Below, piece by piece: positions 27,654 through 36,753 of a stretch of 64,000 bases of DNA (the first letter of the stretch is position 1; each line of letters opens with the position of its first letter). Below the pieces are notes generated by a model. It searched no databases. It had not been told where the DNA came from and saw only the letters and a program-made list of their open reading frames with translations. The position numbers and the translations under genes were made by a program. Origin of the DNA: Limisphaera sp026417315 (GTDB lineage: Bacteria; Verrucomicrobiota; Verrucomicrobiia; Limisphaerales; Limisphaeraceae); contig NZ_JBMVQY010000004.1 in assembly GCF_049537125.1 (NCBI RefSeq), positions 248,001-312,000 on the forward strand. The letters are read 5' to 3'.

Positions 27654-27952
27654 GCCGCCATCCGACTGCGCTCTCCCGGCTGCTCGCCCTGGCCCGGCGC
27701 GCGCCGCGCCGCCCGGTCTGTCGGCCCGAACTCGAGTCGGCGCCCATCGGCTTTGCTGCCCGCATCGTGGCGGAAGCGCGAAGCCGGCGGCAGCCGCACG
27801 CCCAATGGACGATGTGGGAACGACTTTGCTGGATCGGCGCGGGTGCAGCGGTGGTCGTTTGTCTGGCGGCTGCGATGCACGCGCGCCGCGCGACCGAACC
27901 CTCCGGTTGGGAGATCCTGTTGTCCCGGGCGGAAGATCCGATCTTTCACTGA
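27650..27952 (+). CDS. Small single-span membrane protein in the ECF sigma operon
   Basis: About 100 residues: an Arg-rich cytoplasmic front (LSRLLALARRAPRRP), a segment with FAARIVAEA, one membrane span (WIGAGAAVVVCLAAAM) and a short outer tail. Its position directly after an ECF sigma gene, with GTG overlapping the sigma stop (GTGA), suggests an anti-sigma or accessory role. I see no zinc-type anti-sigma motif (H-x3-C-x2-C), so that role is inference only. The ATG at 27623, giving 109 residues, is an alternative start. Confidence 0.6.
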   Translation: MSRHPTALSRLLALARRAPRRPVCRPELESAPIGFAARIVAEARSRRQPHAQWTMWERLCWIGAGAAVVVCLAAAMHARRATEPSGWEILLSRAEDPIFH

Positions 27953-27956
27953 GTCC

Positions 27957-28373
27957 ATGGAAACGTTCCGAATCCTCCGCATCAGTCTGCTGCTGGTGAC
28001 GATCTTCATCGCCGGTGTGTTGACCGGTCGGTGGACCGCCCCGCGTCCGCCGATTCTTGTGCCCGTGGCCGGAGGTGGGGTGCGCACAGTGGACATGGCA
28101 TTGGCGCGGATGACGGCCGAGTTGGGTCTGGACACCGAGCAGCAGGCGAAGTTCAAACCGGTGCTCGAGGAAATGGCGGAACAACTGGCGGTGTTGCCGC
28201 CGCGTTCCCGACAGCGGTTCGAAGTGCTGCAGCAGAACAGCCCCCGTCTGCGCGCCATCCTGCGGCCCGAACAGCGGGGCGCCTACGACCGCCTCCTGAG
28301 GCAGGCCGAGCGGGCGGTGGAGCGAAAACCGGCAAACGGGCGGTCCTCGGGAGTTTCGCAGGAGCCGCGGTGA
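27957..28373 (+). CDS. Periplasmic CpxP/Spy-like protein (heavy-metal-resistance type fold)
   Basis: A 138-residue protein with an N-terminal span or uncleaved signal (ISLLLVTIFIAGVLTGRW), then an all-helical periplasmic domain. The segments MTAELGLDTEQQAKFKPVLE and SPRLRAILRPEQRGAYDRLL resemble the two LTxxQ-type repeats of the CpxP/Spy/CnrX group (here LDTEQQAK and LRPEQRGA). Group members act as periplasmic chaperones or metal sensors that inhibit an anti-sigma partner. It is four bases behind the small membrane protein. A sensor-regulator role for the ECF sigma factor is inferred from the operon. Confidence 0.72.
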   Translation: METFRILRISLLLVTIFIAGVLTGRWTAPRPPILVPVAGGGVRTVDMALARMTAELGLDTEQQAKFKPVLEEMAEQLAVLPPRSRQRFEVLQQNSPRLRAILRPEQRGAYDRLLRQAERAVERKPANGRSSGVSQEPR

Positions 28374-28655
28374 AGGTCATCCGCGGGCGGTGTCCGGCAC
28401 GACGGGGCGTGAGGAACGATCGACCGCGCAATCTGCTCCCCGCGACGAGGCGGTTGGCGAGATCTTCGACGAGTTGCCGGGGCAAGTCAGCCGAGGGCCC
28501 CCCGGAACCGTGCCTGAGTCAAGGCCGCTGAGGAAAAGACCTTCCCGGCCGTTGACGATGTGATGAGCAACGGCGCGGCCGGCCTGGCAGGCCGGGCACA
28601 GCCAGGCCATGGATTTGCGCTTGTCAGGGAATGTGAGAATGGCTAAGGGGGGCTA

Positions 28656-31600
28656 ATGAAAACGTCAAAATTGGCTTTGTCCGGCGGGTTTCGGCTCCCT
28701 TTCTCCCTTCTTTTGGTGTGGGTCGTTTCGCTCGGTGAGGATCGCGCGGCAGCCCAATCGCCGACGTACGCGGGGCGGCCCTTCGTCCTGATCAGCCGGG
28801 CCAACGCCAATGATCCGGTGGCGGGCTTCATCCAGGATTTCGGCCGGGCGCAGGTGGTGGGCGACGCGGTGGTCTTTGTGACGCGGGACGCGGCTTTCAA
28901 CCCCAGCGGGATTTTCCGTGGCCGCGGTGGACCGCTCACCAAACTGGCCGCCGCCGGCACGGCGACGCCCGCCGGCACGTTGCAGTTCTTCCACCAGGGA
29001 TTCGCCCGCAACACCACCGCCGGTCACGAAGTGGTCATCGCCGCCGGCCCCGCTCGCGCCGATGCCCTGCTGCGCACCGACGGAACGAACTGGGCGACGC
29101 TGCTGCCCGGCGGCAGCGCGTTGCCCAACTCCGGCGGCAAGGTGGCCAATGTGGTCCTCGAGCCGTTTCAGGTCGGCGAAGCGCTCGCCGTCATTGCCGC
29201 CCATGAGACCACTCCTGGCAGCGAGGATTTCCGCGGCGTTTACCGGGTCAAGGCGGGGGCCTTGGAGGCGGTCGCAGACACCGCCACCGAACTGCCCGGC
29301 CTGGGCGTGCCCGGAACCTTCAGCAGCCAGGTGGGGTTCGACGGCCAGTCGCTGGCCTTCTGGGCCGCGCGGGGGCCCTTGGGCCAGGAGCAGGGCATGT
29401 TCGTGCAGGCCGATGGAGGGCCGGTGAAACTCATCGCCCGCACCGGCGACACGTTTCCGGACGGCGGCGCAATGGATCGCTTTTACAGCCCGCCGTTCGT
29501 GGCGGGCGGGGCGGTGTATTTCTTTGCCTACGACGCTGCCAGCGTGACGCGGTTGCTGAAGTTCGAGAACGACACCGTATCGGTGTTGGTCAAGGACGGA
29601 GACCTGACCCCCGAGGGCGATGCATTGCAAAACCTCGGCTCGTTCGGCCTGGCGGTGGAGCAGGGTAAGGTGTTTTTCCCGGCCCTGACCGCCCGTGGGC
29701 CGGGTGTTTACGAGCTTGGTGAGACCGGTCTGCGGACCGTTATTCCGCCGGGCGTCAACAACCTTGGCGGCATCCGCCCGGCGGCCATCGTTTTGCACGA
29801 TGTGGCGGACGACACGCTCGTGCTCTACGTGGCGGACCAGTCCGGCAACCGCCGGTTGGTGGCCAACCTGGCCAGTCCGGCCGTGCCGGTGATCTTGTCC
29901 TCCCCCACCAACCTCTCCGTGCTGCCAGGGGCACGCGTCGAGCTGCGGGTCACAGTCCTCGGAGATGCGCCACTGACCTACGCTTGGAAATGGAGCAGTC
30001 CCACCGGAGAGGTCGTTCGCTCGACCACCGACACGCTGGTCCTGGACCCGGTCACGGTGGCCGATGCCGGGTACTACACCGTGCTGGTGACCAATTCGCT
30101 GGGCGCTGCGCAGGCTCCCAACTTCCTCCTGAACGTGGAGGCGCCGCCGCAGATCCTGGTGCAGCCGGTGGACAAAACCCTCGAAGCGGGTGACCAACTG
30201 CGTCTGGATGTCACGGCCATTGGCGGTTTCCCGCTCAGCTATTTTTGGACGAAGGACGGCGTGGCGGTGACCAACGATACAACGCTCGGAGGAGTCTTCA
30301 TCCGCACGGTACCGACCGTGGCTGACTCGGGCCGCTATCGAGTGACCGTGAGCAACGCGTGGGGCCAGGTGACCAGTGCCGAAGCGGTGGTCACGGTGAC
30401 TCCGGCTCCGCCGAATCCGGTGTACAACGGCGGTCGCTTCACGGCGATCCTCGGTCCCACGACCCTGGTGCCGAATAGCAACCAGCCCTTCGACCTCTCC
30501 GGTGCCTCGGTCACGTTCCGCGTCCTGGATGGCCGGCTGATTTTCTCGGGAGGTCCGGCCACCAACCGCAACGAGGGCATCTTTGCGTGGGAAAACGGCA
30601 CCTTGACCCGCCTGGTGGGCGCCGGGGCCACCCTGCCGAATGGTTTGGGCGTGGCCTCGGGCTTTACCCTGCTGCCCTCGGCACTTGGGGAGCCGCTGGC
30701 GGTCGTAGGATACCGATTGGTCAACGGCGTCTCGCAGCGGGCGGGATTTTACCGTGTGAACGGCGGCACTCTCGAGGTGGTGGTGGACGTGACCACGCCC
30801 GCCCCGGGCTTCGCTGGCACACTGTTTCCGTCCTCATCCTTCTTCACTGCGGTCCAAGCCGGCGGCCGGATCGTCTTTGGCACGAGGATTGGGAGCCAGT
30901 CCGCCCTGTACCGTGCCGGGGATGGGGATTTGGTCCAGCTCGTGAACAGCACGCAAAACCTGCCCGTGGTGGGCGCGGGCGCCATTCAATTCCGGAACCT
31001 GGCGTTTGACGGAACCAACGTGGTTTTCGTGGCGGATACGGCGGGCCTCCAACAAAGCGTCGTCCTGCGCCGGGATGCGGCGGGCGAAATCACGGCCCTG
31101 CTGGCCAAAGGGGATCCCATTCCTGGCACCAGTGATACCGTGTCGAACTTTGGTTCGATGACAGCAGAAGGTGGCGCGGTGTTCATCATCGCTTTAAACT
31201 CGGCCCTAGCCTCAAATTGGCTCGAATGGCGCGAGGGCACCCTCCGCCGGATCGCCGGTCCAGGCATGCCCGTCCGAGGCGGCGGGACCGTGCAAACCGT
31301 GAGCGGTCTCGGCAGTGTCGCAGGCGGCAAAGTCTATGTACCCGGGACCTTGGACGGGGCCGAAGGCGTCCGGCAGGCGGTGTTTGCGGCCAGCGCGGAA
31401 GGCATCGAACCAATCTTGACCAGTGCTGCCAAGCTGGACGGCCGCCCGGGCAACAAGTTTGTGGCCGGCACCGACGGCACGCGGGTGGTCGTGGGCATCA
31501 TAGACCCTTGGGGCGGCCGCACCTACTACGCCAACGTGGGCCCGGTCGATGACACGGCGCTTCGCCTGGAGTTCGCCCGCCCCGGCCCGGGCAGACTCCG

Positions 31601-31742
31601 ATTCACCGTGCCCACCGGAACTGTGTTGGAGGCCGCGAGTGGGCTGGGAGCACCCTGGCAGGCGGTCGAAGGCACCGGTGAAGTCGAAGTGTCTCTGGAC
31701 GGGCCCGGCCGTTTCTTCCGGCTGCGCCGCACTGCCCCCTGA
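28656..31742 (+). CDS. Large secreted protein with two propeller-like halves and two Ig-like domains
   Basis: A 1028-residue exported protein. A strong AAGGGGGG ribosome site precedes ATG 28656; the signal peptide ends near DRAAAQS. The first half (40-410) and the second half (about 595-970) are alike: both open with PFVLI/RFTAIL, repeat GVYRVKAGALEAVAD and GFYRVNGGTLEVVVD, and carry a PNSGG/PNGLG turn, so a propeller-like unit is duplicated. Between them are two Ig-like domains: PVILSSPTNLSVLPGARVEL to ADAGYYTVLVTNSLG, and PQILVQPVDKTLEAGDQLRL to ADSGRYRVTVSNAWG. The C terminus (ASGLGAPWQAV, RFFRLRRT) is a form of the shared module. No catalytic residues are evident. Confidence 0.85.
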   Translation: MKTSKLALSGGFRLPFSLLLVWVVSLGEDRAAAQSPTYAGRPFVLISRANANDPVAGFIQDFGRAQVVGDAVVFVTRDAAFNPSGIFRGRGGPLTKLAAAGTATPAGTLQFFHQGFARNTTAGHEVVIAAGPARADALLRTDGTNWATLLPGGSALPNSGGKVANVVLEPFQVGEALAVIAAHETTPGSEDFRGVYRVKAGALEAVADTATELPGLGVPGTFSSQVGFDGQSLAFWAARGPLGQEQGMFVQADGGPVKLIARTGDTFPDGGAMDRFYSPPFVAGGAVYFFAYDAASVTRLLKFENDTVSVLVKDGDLTPEGDALQNLGSFGLAVEQGKVFFPALTARGPGVYELGETGLRTVIPPGVNNLGGIRPAAIVLHDVADDTLVLYVADQSGNRRLVANLASPAVPVILSSPTNLSVLPGARVELRVTVLGDAPLTYAWKWSSPTGEVVRSTTDTLVLDPVTVADAGYYTVLVTNSLGAAQAPNFLLNVEAPPQILVQPVDKTLEAGDQLRLDVTAIGGFPLSYFWTKDGVAVTNDTTLGGVFIRTVPTVADSGRYRVTVSNAWGQVTSAEAVVTVTPAPPNPVYNGGRFTAILGPTTLVPNSNQPFDLSGASVTFRVLDGRLIFSGGPATNRNEGIFAWENGTLTRLVGAGATLPNGLGVASGFTLLPSALGEPLAVVGYRLVNGVSQRAGFYRVNGGTLEVVVDVTTPAPGFAGTLFPSSSFFTAVQAGGRIVFGTRIGSQSALYRAGDGDLVQLVNSTQNLPVVGAGAIQFRNLAFDGTNVVFVADTAGLQQSVVLRRDAAGEITALLAKGDPIPGTSDTVSNFGSMTAEGGAVFIIALNSALASNWLEWREGTLRRIAGPGMPVRGGGTVQTVSGLGSVAGGKVYVPGTLDGAEGVRQAVFAASAEGIEPILTSAAKLDGRPGNKFVAGTDGTRVVVGIIDPWGGRTYYANVGPVDDTALRLEFARPGPGRLRFTVPTGTVLEAASGLGAPWQAVEGTGEVEVSLDGPGRFFRLRRTAP

Positions 31743-32528
31743 GTCAACGAACGCCGTTCCCGCCATCGCCTTGACGCAATGGGCTTGCACCCGGTCTGCG
31801 GGCTGCTCGTCTCAGAGCTGTACCTCTCGCGTTTGAATCCCTGAACCGGCTTCGCGTGAGAGAAGTCAATTCCCGCTCGACCGGCAGGGCCGGGCCCCGG
31901 TGCGACGAGTGCTCTACACGGCAGCCCTTGGTGGGCCCCTCAGCCCACGGCCCGATGCGCGCCTTTGATCCGCGCCTGCGCTCCGCAGCCAAACCGGCCA
32001 AGGTGGTGCTGACGGTGGTGATATGCGGACTCATTCTCCTCATGAACCATGTCAAGGACCCTGCGTTTGCAGCGGCTCGGTAAATCCCGTTGCTGCTGAG
32101 GAGGCGCGGTCTTCCAAAAAACGCCCCACGCTTTTTCGAGGAAAGTCGCATGCGCTCTGCTGGTGAAACTACTTGTTCGATGACCCGGGGCCGGCGGATT
32201 GAAAAGACGCCGGTTTTCCGAATAGCGCCCACCGGTGTTTGTTGGAAGAGCGTTTACCGAGAAAAACCGTTTCTGCGTCTGCCAGGTAGCGCCGTGAGGC
32301 CCGATCGAGGCCCTGTGAGGGGCGGAAGCCCCGAGGTCGGACCCGGCCAGCCAAAACGATCGACTCCGGCGCGCGTTGGCAGGTGTGATTAGCTCCTTTT
32401 GTGCATCCGGGAAGCGGGCAGGTCTCTCTGCCGAAAAAAAAAGGTCTGGCATTGGAAAGCGGTTCTGGAAACTCAACACGTCGCCCCGGGCACGACCGAG
32501 CTGGCGCTCATGCGGACCCGATCGAGAA
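31743..32528. other. Convergent intergenic region with one possible small gene (786 bases)
   Basis: Less GC-rich than its surroundings between about 32090 and 32280, with runs such as CCAAAAAACG and GAGAAAAACCG. One possible short membrane-protein gene is listed separately. A run of nine or more A near 32440 follows a GGCAG/CTGCC hairpin on the plus strand; the A run has the wrong polarity for a terminator of either flanking gene. Confidence 0.45.
31955..32083 (+). CDS. Possible 42-residue membrane protein
   Basis: A short frame from ATG 31955 encodes a basic front (MRAFDPRLRSAAKPAK), one clear membrane span (VVLTVVICGLILLMN) and a short tail (HVKDPAFAAAR). Basic residues precede the span, as expected for an N-in topology. 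I see no good ribosome binding site, and the frame is open 33 codons upstream. It may be chance. Confidence 0.3.
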   Translation: MRAFDPRLRSAAKPAKVVLTVVICGLILLMNHVKDPAFAAAR

Positions 32529-34547
32529 TCACGCCGCGGGCGTTTCCGAAGAGGTCCGAGAAGAAGTGGTTGGGAATGCAGAGGCGTCGGGGCTTGCCTG
32601 CAGGGTTTCTTGAGCCGGTGTGGGCGCCAGGGGTGTGGATTCGGAGGGGCCGGGCGACGACAAGTCAGTGCCCGCGGAGTTTTCCACCACGGCGGGCTCG
32701 GAGGCAATGGGCGGCGCCGGCGGGAGTTGCGAGGTCGCGGGCGCACCACTCGCTGGGGCCTCCTGGGCGTCTGGACAGGAAGACCCCTGGTTCAGGGTCC
32801 TCCCCTTGTCTCGAGCGTGCGCTGCAGGACTCTTCGCTTTGTCCTTGGGTTTCCCGGTATAAACGCGGCGGAGGTTGGAGGCCAGAATGCCCAGTTCCAT
32901 GCGGTATTTCGCCACGGTTCGACGGGCGATTTCGATGCCGCGTTGTTTGAGAATCCTGACGACCTGGTCGTCGGAGAGCGGGTTGGCCGGATCTTCGTTA
33001 CGGAAGATCTCGGCGATCATTTCCTTGACGCTGGTGTTCGAGAGGCCGTCTCCATTGGCGGTGCGAATCCCCGTGCTGAAGAAATAGCGCATTTCGAACA
33101 GCCCGCGGGGAGTTTGCATGTACTTGCCGTTGACGGCGCGGCTGACGGTGGTTTCGTGAACGCCGACGGCCTCGGCGACGGCGGCCATGGTCAGCGGCTT
33201 GAGATGGGCCGGACCCTTGTCGAAGAATTCGCGCTGCCGCTGCACGATCTGGCGGGCGATGTTGAGGATGGTTTCCTGCCGCTGGTGGATGCTTCGGATG
33301 AGGAATTTCCCGGCCCGGATTTTTTCGCGGATGAAGTTGCGTGCCTCAACGAACGCGGCCTTTTCCATGAGCTGGGCCTGGGCCACTTGCAACGCCTGGC
33401 GCTGGCTGCGGCTCAGATTGGGGGTTTCGGCCAGTTGCTTCAGCAGGGCCAGGGCCCTGGCATCGTTGTCGGTGCGCATGGCCTCCAGGGCCTGTTCCAG
33501 CAGCGGGCGAATGGGCTCGTCACAACCCTCGAAGGCGCGGGCCAGGGCCACGGTGTCCACCGGCGACCGCGTCATCAGGTCCTTGTACGTGTGGCTGATG
33601 CGCAACCGGGGCAGGTATTCCGTGTTTGCGGTGACCACGTAGTCATCCCCGACCTTGTGGACGAAGACCTCCGGCACGACGTAAAGGTCGGTGTCGGGCT
33701 GATACGCGCGGCCGGGCCGCGGGTCGAGGCGGGCAATTCGCTGAAGGGCGCTCTGGACTTCGTCGACGGTGGACTCGGTGGCGCGGGCCAGTTCCGGGAT
33801 CTTTCGCCGTGCCAGCAGGTCCATGTGGTCGCGGATCAACCGGTACTCGAGGCTCTCTTGTTGCCCGGCTCGTTCCAATTGCAGAAGGAGGCATTCGCGG
33901 AGGTCGCGTGCAGCGACGCCGGGCGGCTCGAAACTTTGCACCACACGCAGGACCTGTTCCACGCGCTCGGGCGTCACGCCGGCCTCCCGGGCAATCTCCT
34001 CGACGGTGGCCGTCAGATAGCCGCGCTCGTCCACGTTGCCGATGATCAGTTCGGCGATCGGATGGTCTTGCGGCGGCAGATCCGACTCCCGCATCTGCTC
34101 CAGCAGGTCTTCCTGCAGCGAGGGGTTGGCCACGAGGGAATCGAACATGAACTGGCGGCGTTCCTCGTCTTCTTCACTGGCGGGTTGGGCCAGGTTGGTC
34201 TGCATGAAATGTTCCCGCCATTCCTGGTCCATCTGGAGCAACCGCTCGAACTCGGCTTGAAAATCGTCCACGGGAGCATTGGATTCCGCGGTTGGGTCGA
34301 CCCGCACATCGGGCGGCGGCTCGGCCGGATCGAGCCGATCGAAGTCCGTGTCGAAGCCCTCCCGTTCCTCCGCTTCGGTCTCCCCGGGCGGAGCTTCTTC
34401 CAGCACGGGGTTTTGCTGGAGCTCCTGTTCGACCAGGGCCTTCAATTCAAGCAGGGGCGCCTGCAACAGAACCAACGACTGTTGCAGTTGCGGCGCCAGA
34501 ATCAGCGACTGGGTCAGTCGCTGCGACAAGTGCAGACCCTGAGCCAT
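32529..34547 (-). CDS. rpoN: RNA polymerase sigma-54 factor, long form
   Basis: Directs RNA polymerase to -24/-12 promoters and needs AAA+ activators. Region I is typical (LHLSQRLTQSLILAPQLQQS, LLELKALVEQELQQNPVLEE). The core-binding region, the HTH (MAAVAEAVGVHETTVSRAVN) and the RpoN box (ARRTVAKYR, residues 541-549) are intact. Two features are odd. About 50 residues (QALEAMRTDNDARALALLKQ onward) are inserted before REKIRAGKFLIRSIHQRQ. A Pro/Ser/Ala-rich tail of roughly 105 residues follows the normal C terminus. The total of 672 residues compares with about 480 in most bacteria. It is monocistronic; an NtrC-type activator gene lies 2.4 kb downstream on the same strand of reading. Confidence 0.95.
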   Translation of the reverse strand: MAQGLHLSQRLTQSLILAPQLQQSLVLLQAPLLELKALVEQELQQNPVLEEAPPGETEAEEREGFDTDFDRLDPAEPPPDVRVDPTAESNAPVDDFQAEFERLLQMDQEWREHFMQTNLAQPASEEDEERRQFMFDSLVANPSLQEDLLEQMRESDLPPQDHPIAELIIGNVDERGYLTATVEEIAREAGVTPERVEQVLRVVQSFEPPGVAARDLRECLLLQLERAGQQESLEYRLIRDHMDLLARRKIPELARATESTVDEVQSALQRIARLDPRPGRAYQPDTDLYVVPEVFVHKVGDDYVVTANTEYLPRLRISHTYKDLMTRSPVDTVALARAFEGCDEPIRPLLEQALEAMRTDNDARALALLKQLAETPNLSRSQRQALQVAQAQLMEKAAFVEARNFIREKIRAGKFLIRSIHQRQETILNIARQIVQRQREFFDKGPAHLKPLTMAAVAEAVGVHETTVSRAVNGKYMQTPRGLFEMRYFFSTGIRTANGDGLSNTSVKEMIAEIFRNEDPANPLSDDQVVRILKQRGIEIARRTVAKYRMELGILASNLRRVYTGKPKDKAKSPAAHARDKGRTLNQGSSCPDAQEAPASGAPATSQLPPAPPIASEPAVVENSAGTDLSSPGPSESTPLAPTPAQETLQASPDASAFPTTSSRTSSETPAA

Positions 34548-35038
34548 GCTTTGCCTGCACCCTACCAGCAGAGGCAGGGCCTCTCAAGTGCAATGTCCGG
34601 GGCCTCGCCTGCGTTCGCGGGAATGCCCGGCGTCGATGCCAACCCGGCCACCGCCGTGGACTGAACGACACTCCCGGTTCGCCGCTGCAGGATCGACGCC
34701 GGGGCACGGCCAGGGGCAATCCACGTCAGGCCCGGGGCGGCTCCTGCCACGTCCACCAACGCGCCTGCCGTGGGCCCTTGGCAGGTAGCGCAATCAGCCC
34801 CGGTTCGGGCTGGGAGCCCAAGCCGATGCCGCAGCCGCTCCGTGGCGTGCCCATGGGGTGGTGCACGACGGCTGCTTTACAGAGGTCTGGTGGGGCCCTA
34901 GTCTCCGAGTGGCCGGCGTTGCGAGCCCGGCTTGCACCCGGAAGTGAGACCTTGGAAACCGGGATTCTTCCGTGGATCGACCGCGGCATCCCTGCGGACC
35001 GGGGCACGGTCCGCAGACCTTCGCGCCGGCCGTCCGAG
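34548..35038. other. Divergent intergenic region (491 bases)
   Basis: Lies between rpoN and the methyltransferase gene, which are divergent. No gene, RNA or clear promoter pair seen. The methyltransferase frame is open throughout but carries no family sequence before 35039. Confidence 0.45.
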
Positions 35039-35743
35039 ATGAACTGGCGTTATCTCAGGCCGTGGCCCTGGCTCGACACCCGCGCTGGTTTTGTGGCAGC
35101 AACGCCGCGTGGGGGATGCCTCCTGGACCTGGGCTCGTCGGATGGAGAAACCTTGCGGCACATGGCCGAGCTGCGGCCGGACCTCCGGTTCTTCGCCGCG
35201 GATCGTGCCGGTCGGCCGGATCAGTATCCGCCGGGCTGTGTGTTTGCGCGCGTGGATCTGGAGCAAGACCGATTGCCCTGGCCGGACGGCTCGATGGATG
35301 CCATCACCTGCATGCACGTCGTGGAACACCTTCGGTCCCTCGAAAACCTCCTCAACGAGGTGGCCCGGCTTCTGCGCCCGGGCGGCCGCGTGTATTTCGA
35401 AACGCCGCATCCGCGCAGCCTGAGCTTGCCCTCCTTGCGCGGGCAACAGGGGACGGCGGCGTTTACGTTGAATTTTTATGACGATCCGACGCACCACCGG
35501 TTGGTGCCGGTCGAAGAGCTGGCGCAAGAAGTGGAACGGCGGGGCCTGGCCGTTACCGGCCGCGGGATTTCGCGAAACTGGCTTTTTGCGCTGGCCCACT
35601 GGGTGTTGCGATGGGGCCCGCCTTCCCGGAAACGCTTCACCGCCCAGGTCCACTGGGTGGGATGGTCCGCCTGGCTCAGCGCCCGGAAACCTGAAACCGG
35701 GGACGCCCACGCTACGCCCTTGGCACATTCCGCAGCGGCATGA
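35039..35743 (+). CDS. Class I SAM-dependent methyltransferase
   Basis: A 234-residue methyltransferase. Motif I is GGCLLDLGSSDGETLRHMAE, the acidic end of strand 2 is FFAADRAG, motif II is ARVDLEQDRLPWPDGSMDAI, and MHVVEHLRSLENLLNEVARL with LLRPGGRVYFETPHP completes the UbiE/methyltransferase-11 pattern. A His-rich loop (YDDPTHHRLVPVEEL) is common in those acting on lipids or glycans. The ATG at 35039 follows a GAG-rich stretch. Its last four bases (ATGA) overlap the GT9 gene start, so the pair is cotranslated. An envelope-glycan substrate is inferred from that neighbour. Confidence 0.85.
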   Translation: MNWRYLRPWPWLDTRAGFVAATPRGGCLLDLGSSDGETLRHMAELRPDLRFFAADRAGRPDQYPPGCVFARVDLEQDRLPWPDGSMDAITCMHVVEHLRSLENLLNEVARLLRPGGRVYFETPHPRSLSLPSLRGQQGTAAFTLNFYDDPTHHRLVPVEELAQEVERRGLAVTGRGISRNWLFALAHWVLRWGPPSRKRFTAQVHWVGWSAWLSARKPETGDAHATPLAHSAAA

Positions 35744-36753
35744 AACCGCGCTTGCTGGTCTTGGAACTTTGGGGGTTGGGTGACCTGGTCATTGCCACGC
35801 AGTTTCTCCGTGCGGCCAGTGAACGTTTCGAGGTGACACTGGTTGCCAAGCCGTTCGGCCGCGACTTGCAACCGCGTTTGTGGGCCGGGGTCCGGGTGCA
35901 GACACTGGTGGCGCCCTGGACGGCCTTTCGCGGAAAGTACCGGCTTTGGTTGTGGCCGTGGCGGCAATTGTTCCAGATGACCCGGGAGCTCCGGGCGCAA
36001 CGGTTCGACGTGGGCGTCTCGGGCCGCTGGGACCCGCGGGATCACGCATGGCTTCGCCTGGTGGGCGCCAGGGAGCGGATCGGGTTCCCCCGGCTGGGCA
36101 GCCAGCGTTGGTTGACCCGGCCTCTGCCACGCCCCGATCCCGAGGCCCATCGCTACGAGTATTGGCGCGGCTTGGGACGGGCCCTGGGCTTCGAACTGCC
36201 GCCGCGTGAAGCTCTTGCGGCTCCTCCCCGCCTCAGCTTCCGGACGATTCTGGTCCACACCGGCGCCGGTCAGCCCGTTCGAGTCTGGCCGTTGGAGCGT
36301 TATCGCCAGTTGGTTCAGCGGCTCCGGTCACTGGGCTGGCGCGTCCAGGTGGCGTGCGATCCTCATCAGCGGCAGTGGTGGGGTGAGGCGGGCGAGACTG
36401 AAGTGGTTGCTCCGCAGACTGTGGCGGAGCTGCTCCGGCTCATCGACGCCGCGGATCTCTTCATCGGCAACGATTCGGGCCCCGGTCACCTGGCCGCCTG
36501 CTGCGGCGTGCCCACCTTCACGCTCTTCGGGCCCCAGTTGCCCGAATGGTTTGCGCCACTCCACCCCCGGGCGCGCTGGATCGAGGGGAAGCCCTGCCCC
36601 TTCAAGCCCTGCTCGGATTATTGTCGCTGGCCCCGGCCGGTTTGTCTGGAGCATTTGCGGTTCGAAGAGGTTTGGGCCGCGGTTCTCGAGTTCTTGCAAA
36701 AAACCACGGGTTCCCCGGCACTGACGCCGGCGGAAGGATTCTGCCCGACTTGA
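35740..36753 (+). CDS. Glycosyltransferase family 9 (heptosyltransferase-like)
   Basis: A 337-residue glycosyltransferase of the ADP-heptose:LPS heptosyltransferase family. The N-terminal acceptor domain begins LLVLELWGLGDLVIATQFLR, matching the GDxxxxTP-like start. The donor-site signature is FIGNDSGPGHLAACCGVPTF and TLFGP. A Cys-bearing end (CPFKPCSDYCRWPRPVCLEH) resembles the cysteine cluster found near the end of many GT9 proteins. It probably adds a sugar to lipopolysaccharide core or another envelope glycan on the inner face of the inner membrane. It overlaps the upstream methyltransferase by four bases. Confidence 0.88.
   Translation: MKPRLLVLELWGLGDLVIATQFLRAASERFEVTLVAKPFGRDLQPRLWAGVRVQTLVAPWTAFRGKYRLWLWPWRQLFQMTRELRAQRFDVGVSGRWDPRDHAWLRLVGARERIGFPRLGSQRWLTRPLPRPDPEAHRYEYWRGLGRALGFELPPREALAAPPRLSFRTILVHTGAGQPVRVWPLERYRQLVQRLRSLGWRVQVACDPHQRQWWGEAGETEVVAPQTVAELLRLIDAADLFIGNDSGPGHLAACCGVPTFTLFGPQLPEWFAPLHPRARWIEGKPCPFKPCSDYCRWPRPVCLEHLRFEEVWAAVLEFLQKTTGSPALTPAEGFCPT

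Noticed and set aside
32130..32180. RNase P RNA-like start (CGAGGAAAGTC)
   Set aside because: The rest of the conserved core, including the P4 partner and the ACAGAAA-type segment, is absent.
32403..32450. Hairpin plus A run as a possible terminator
   Set aside because: The run has the wrong polarity: A follows the hairpin on the plus strand, and on the minus strand the T run comes before the hairpin.
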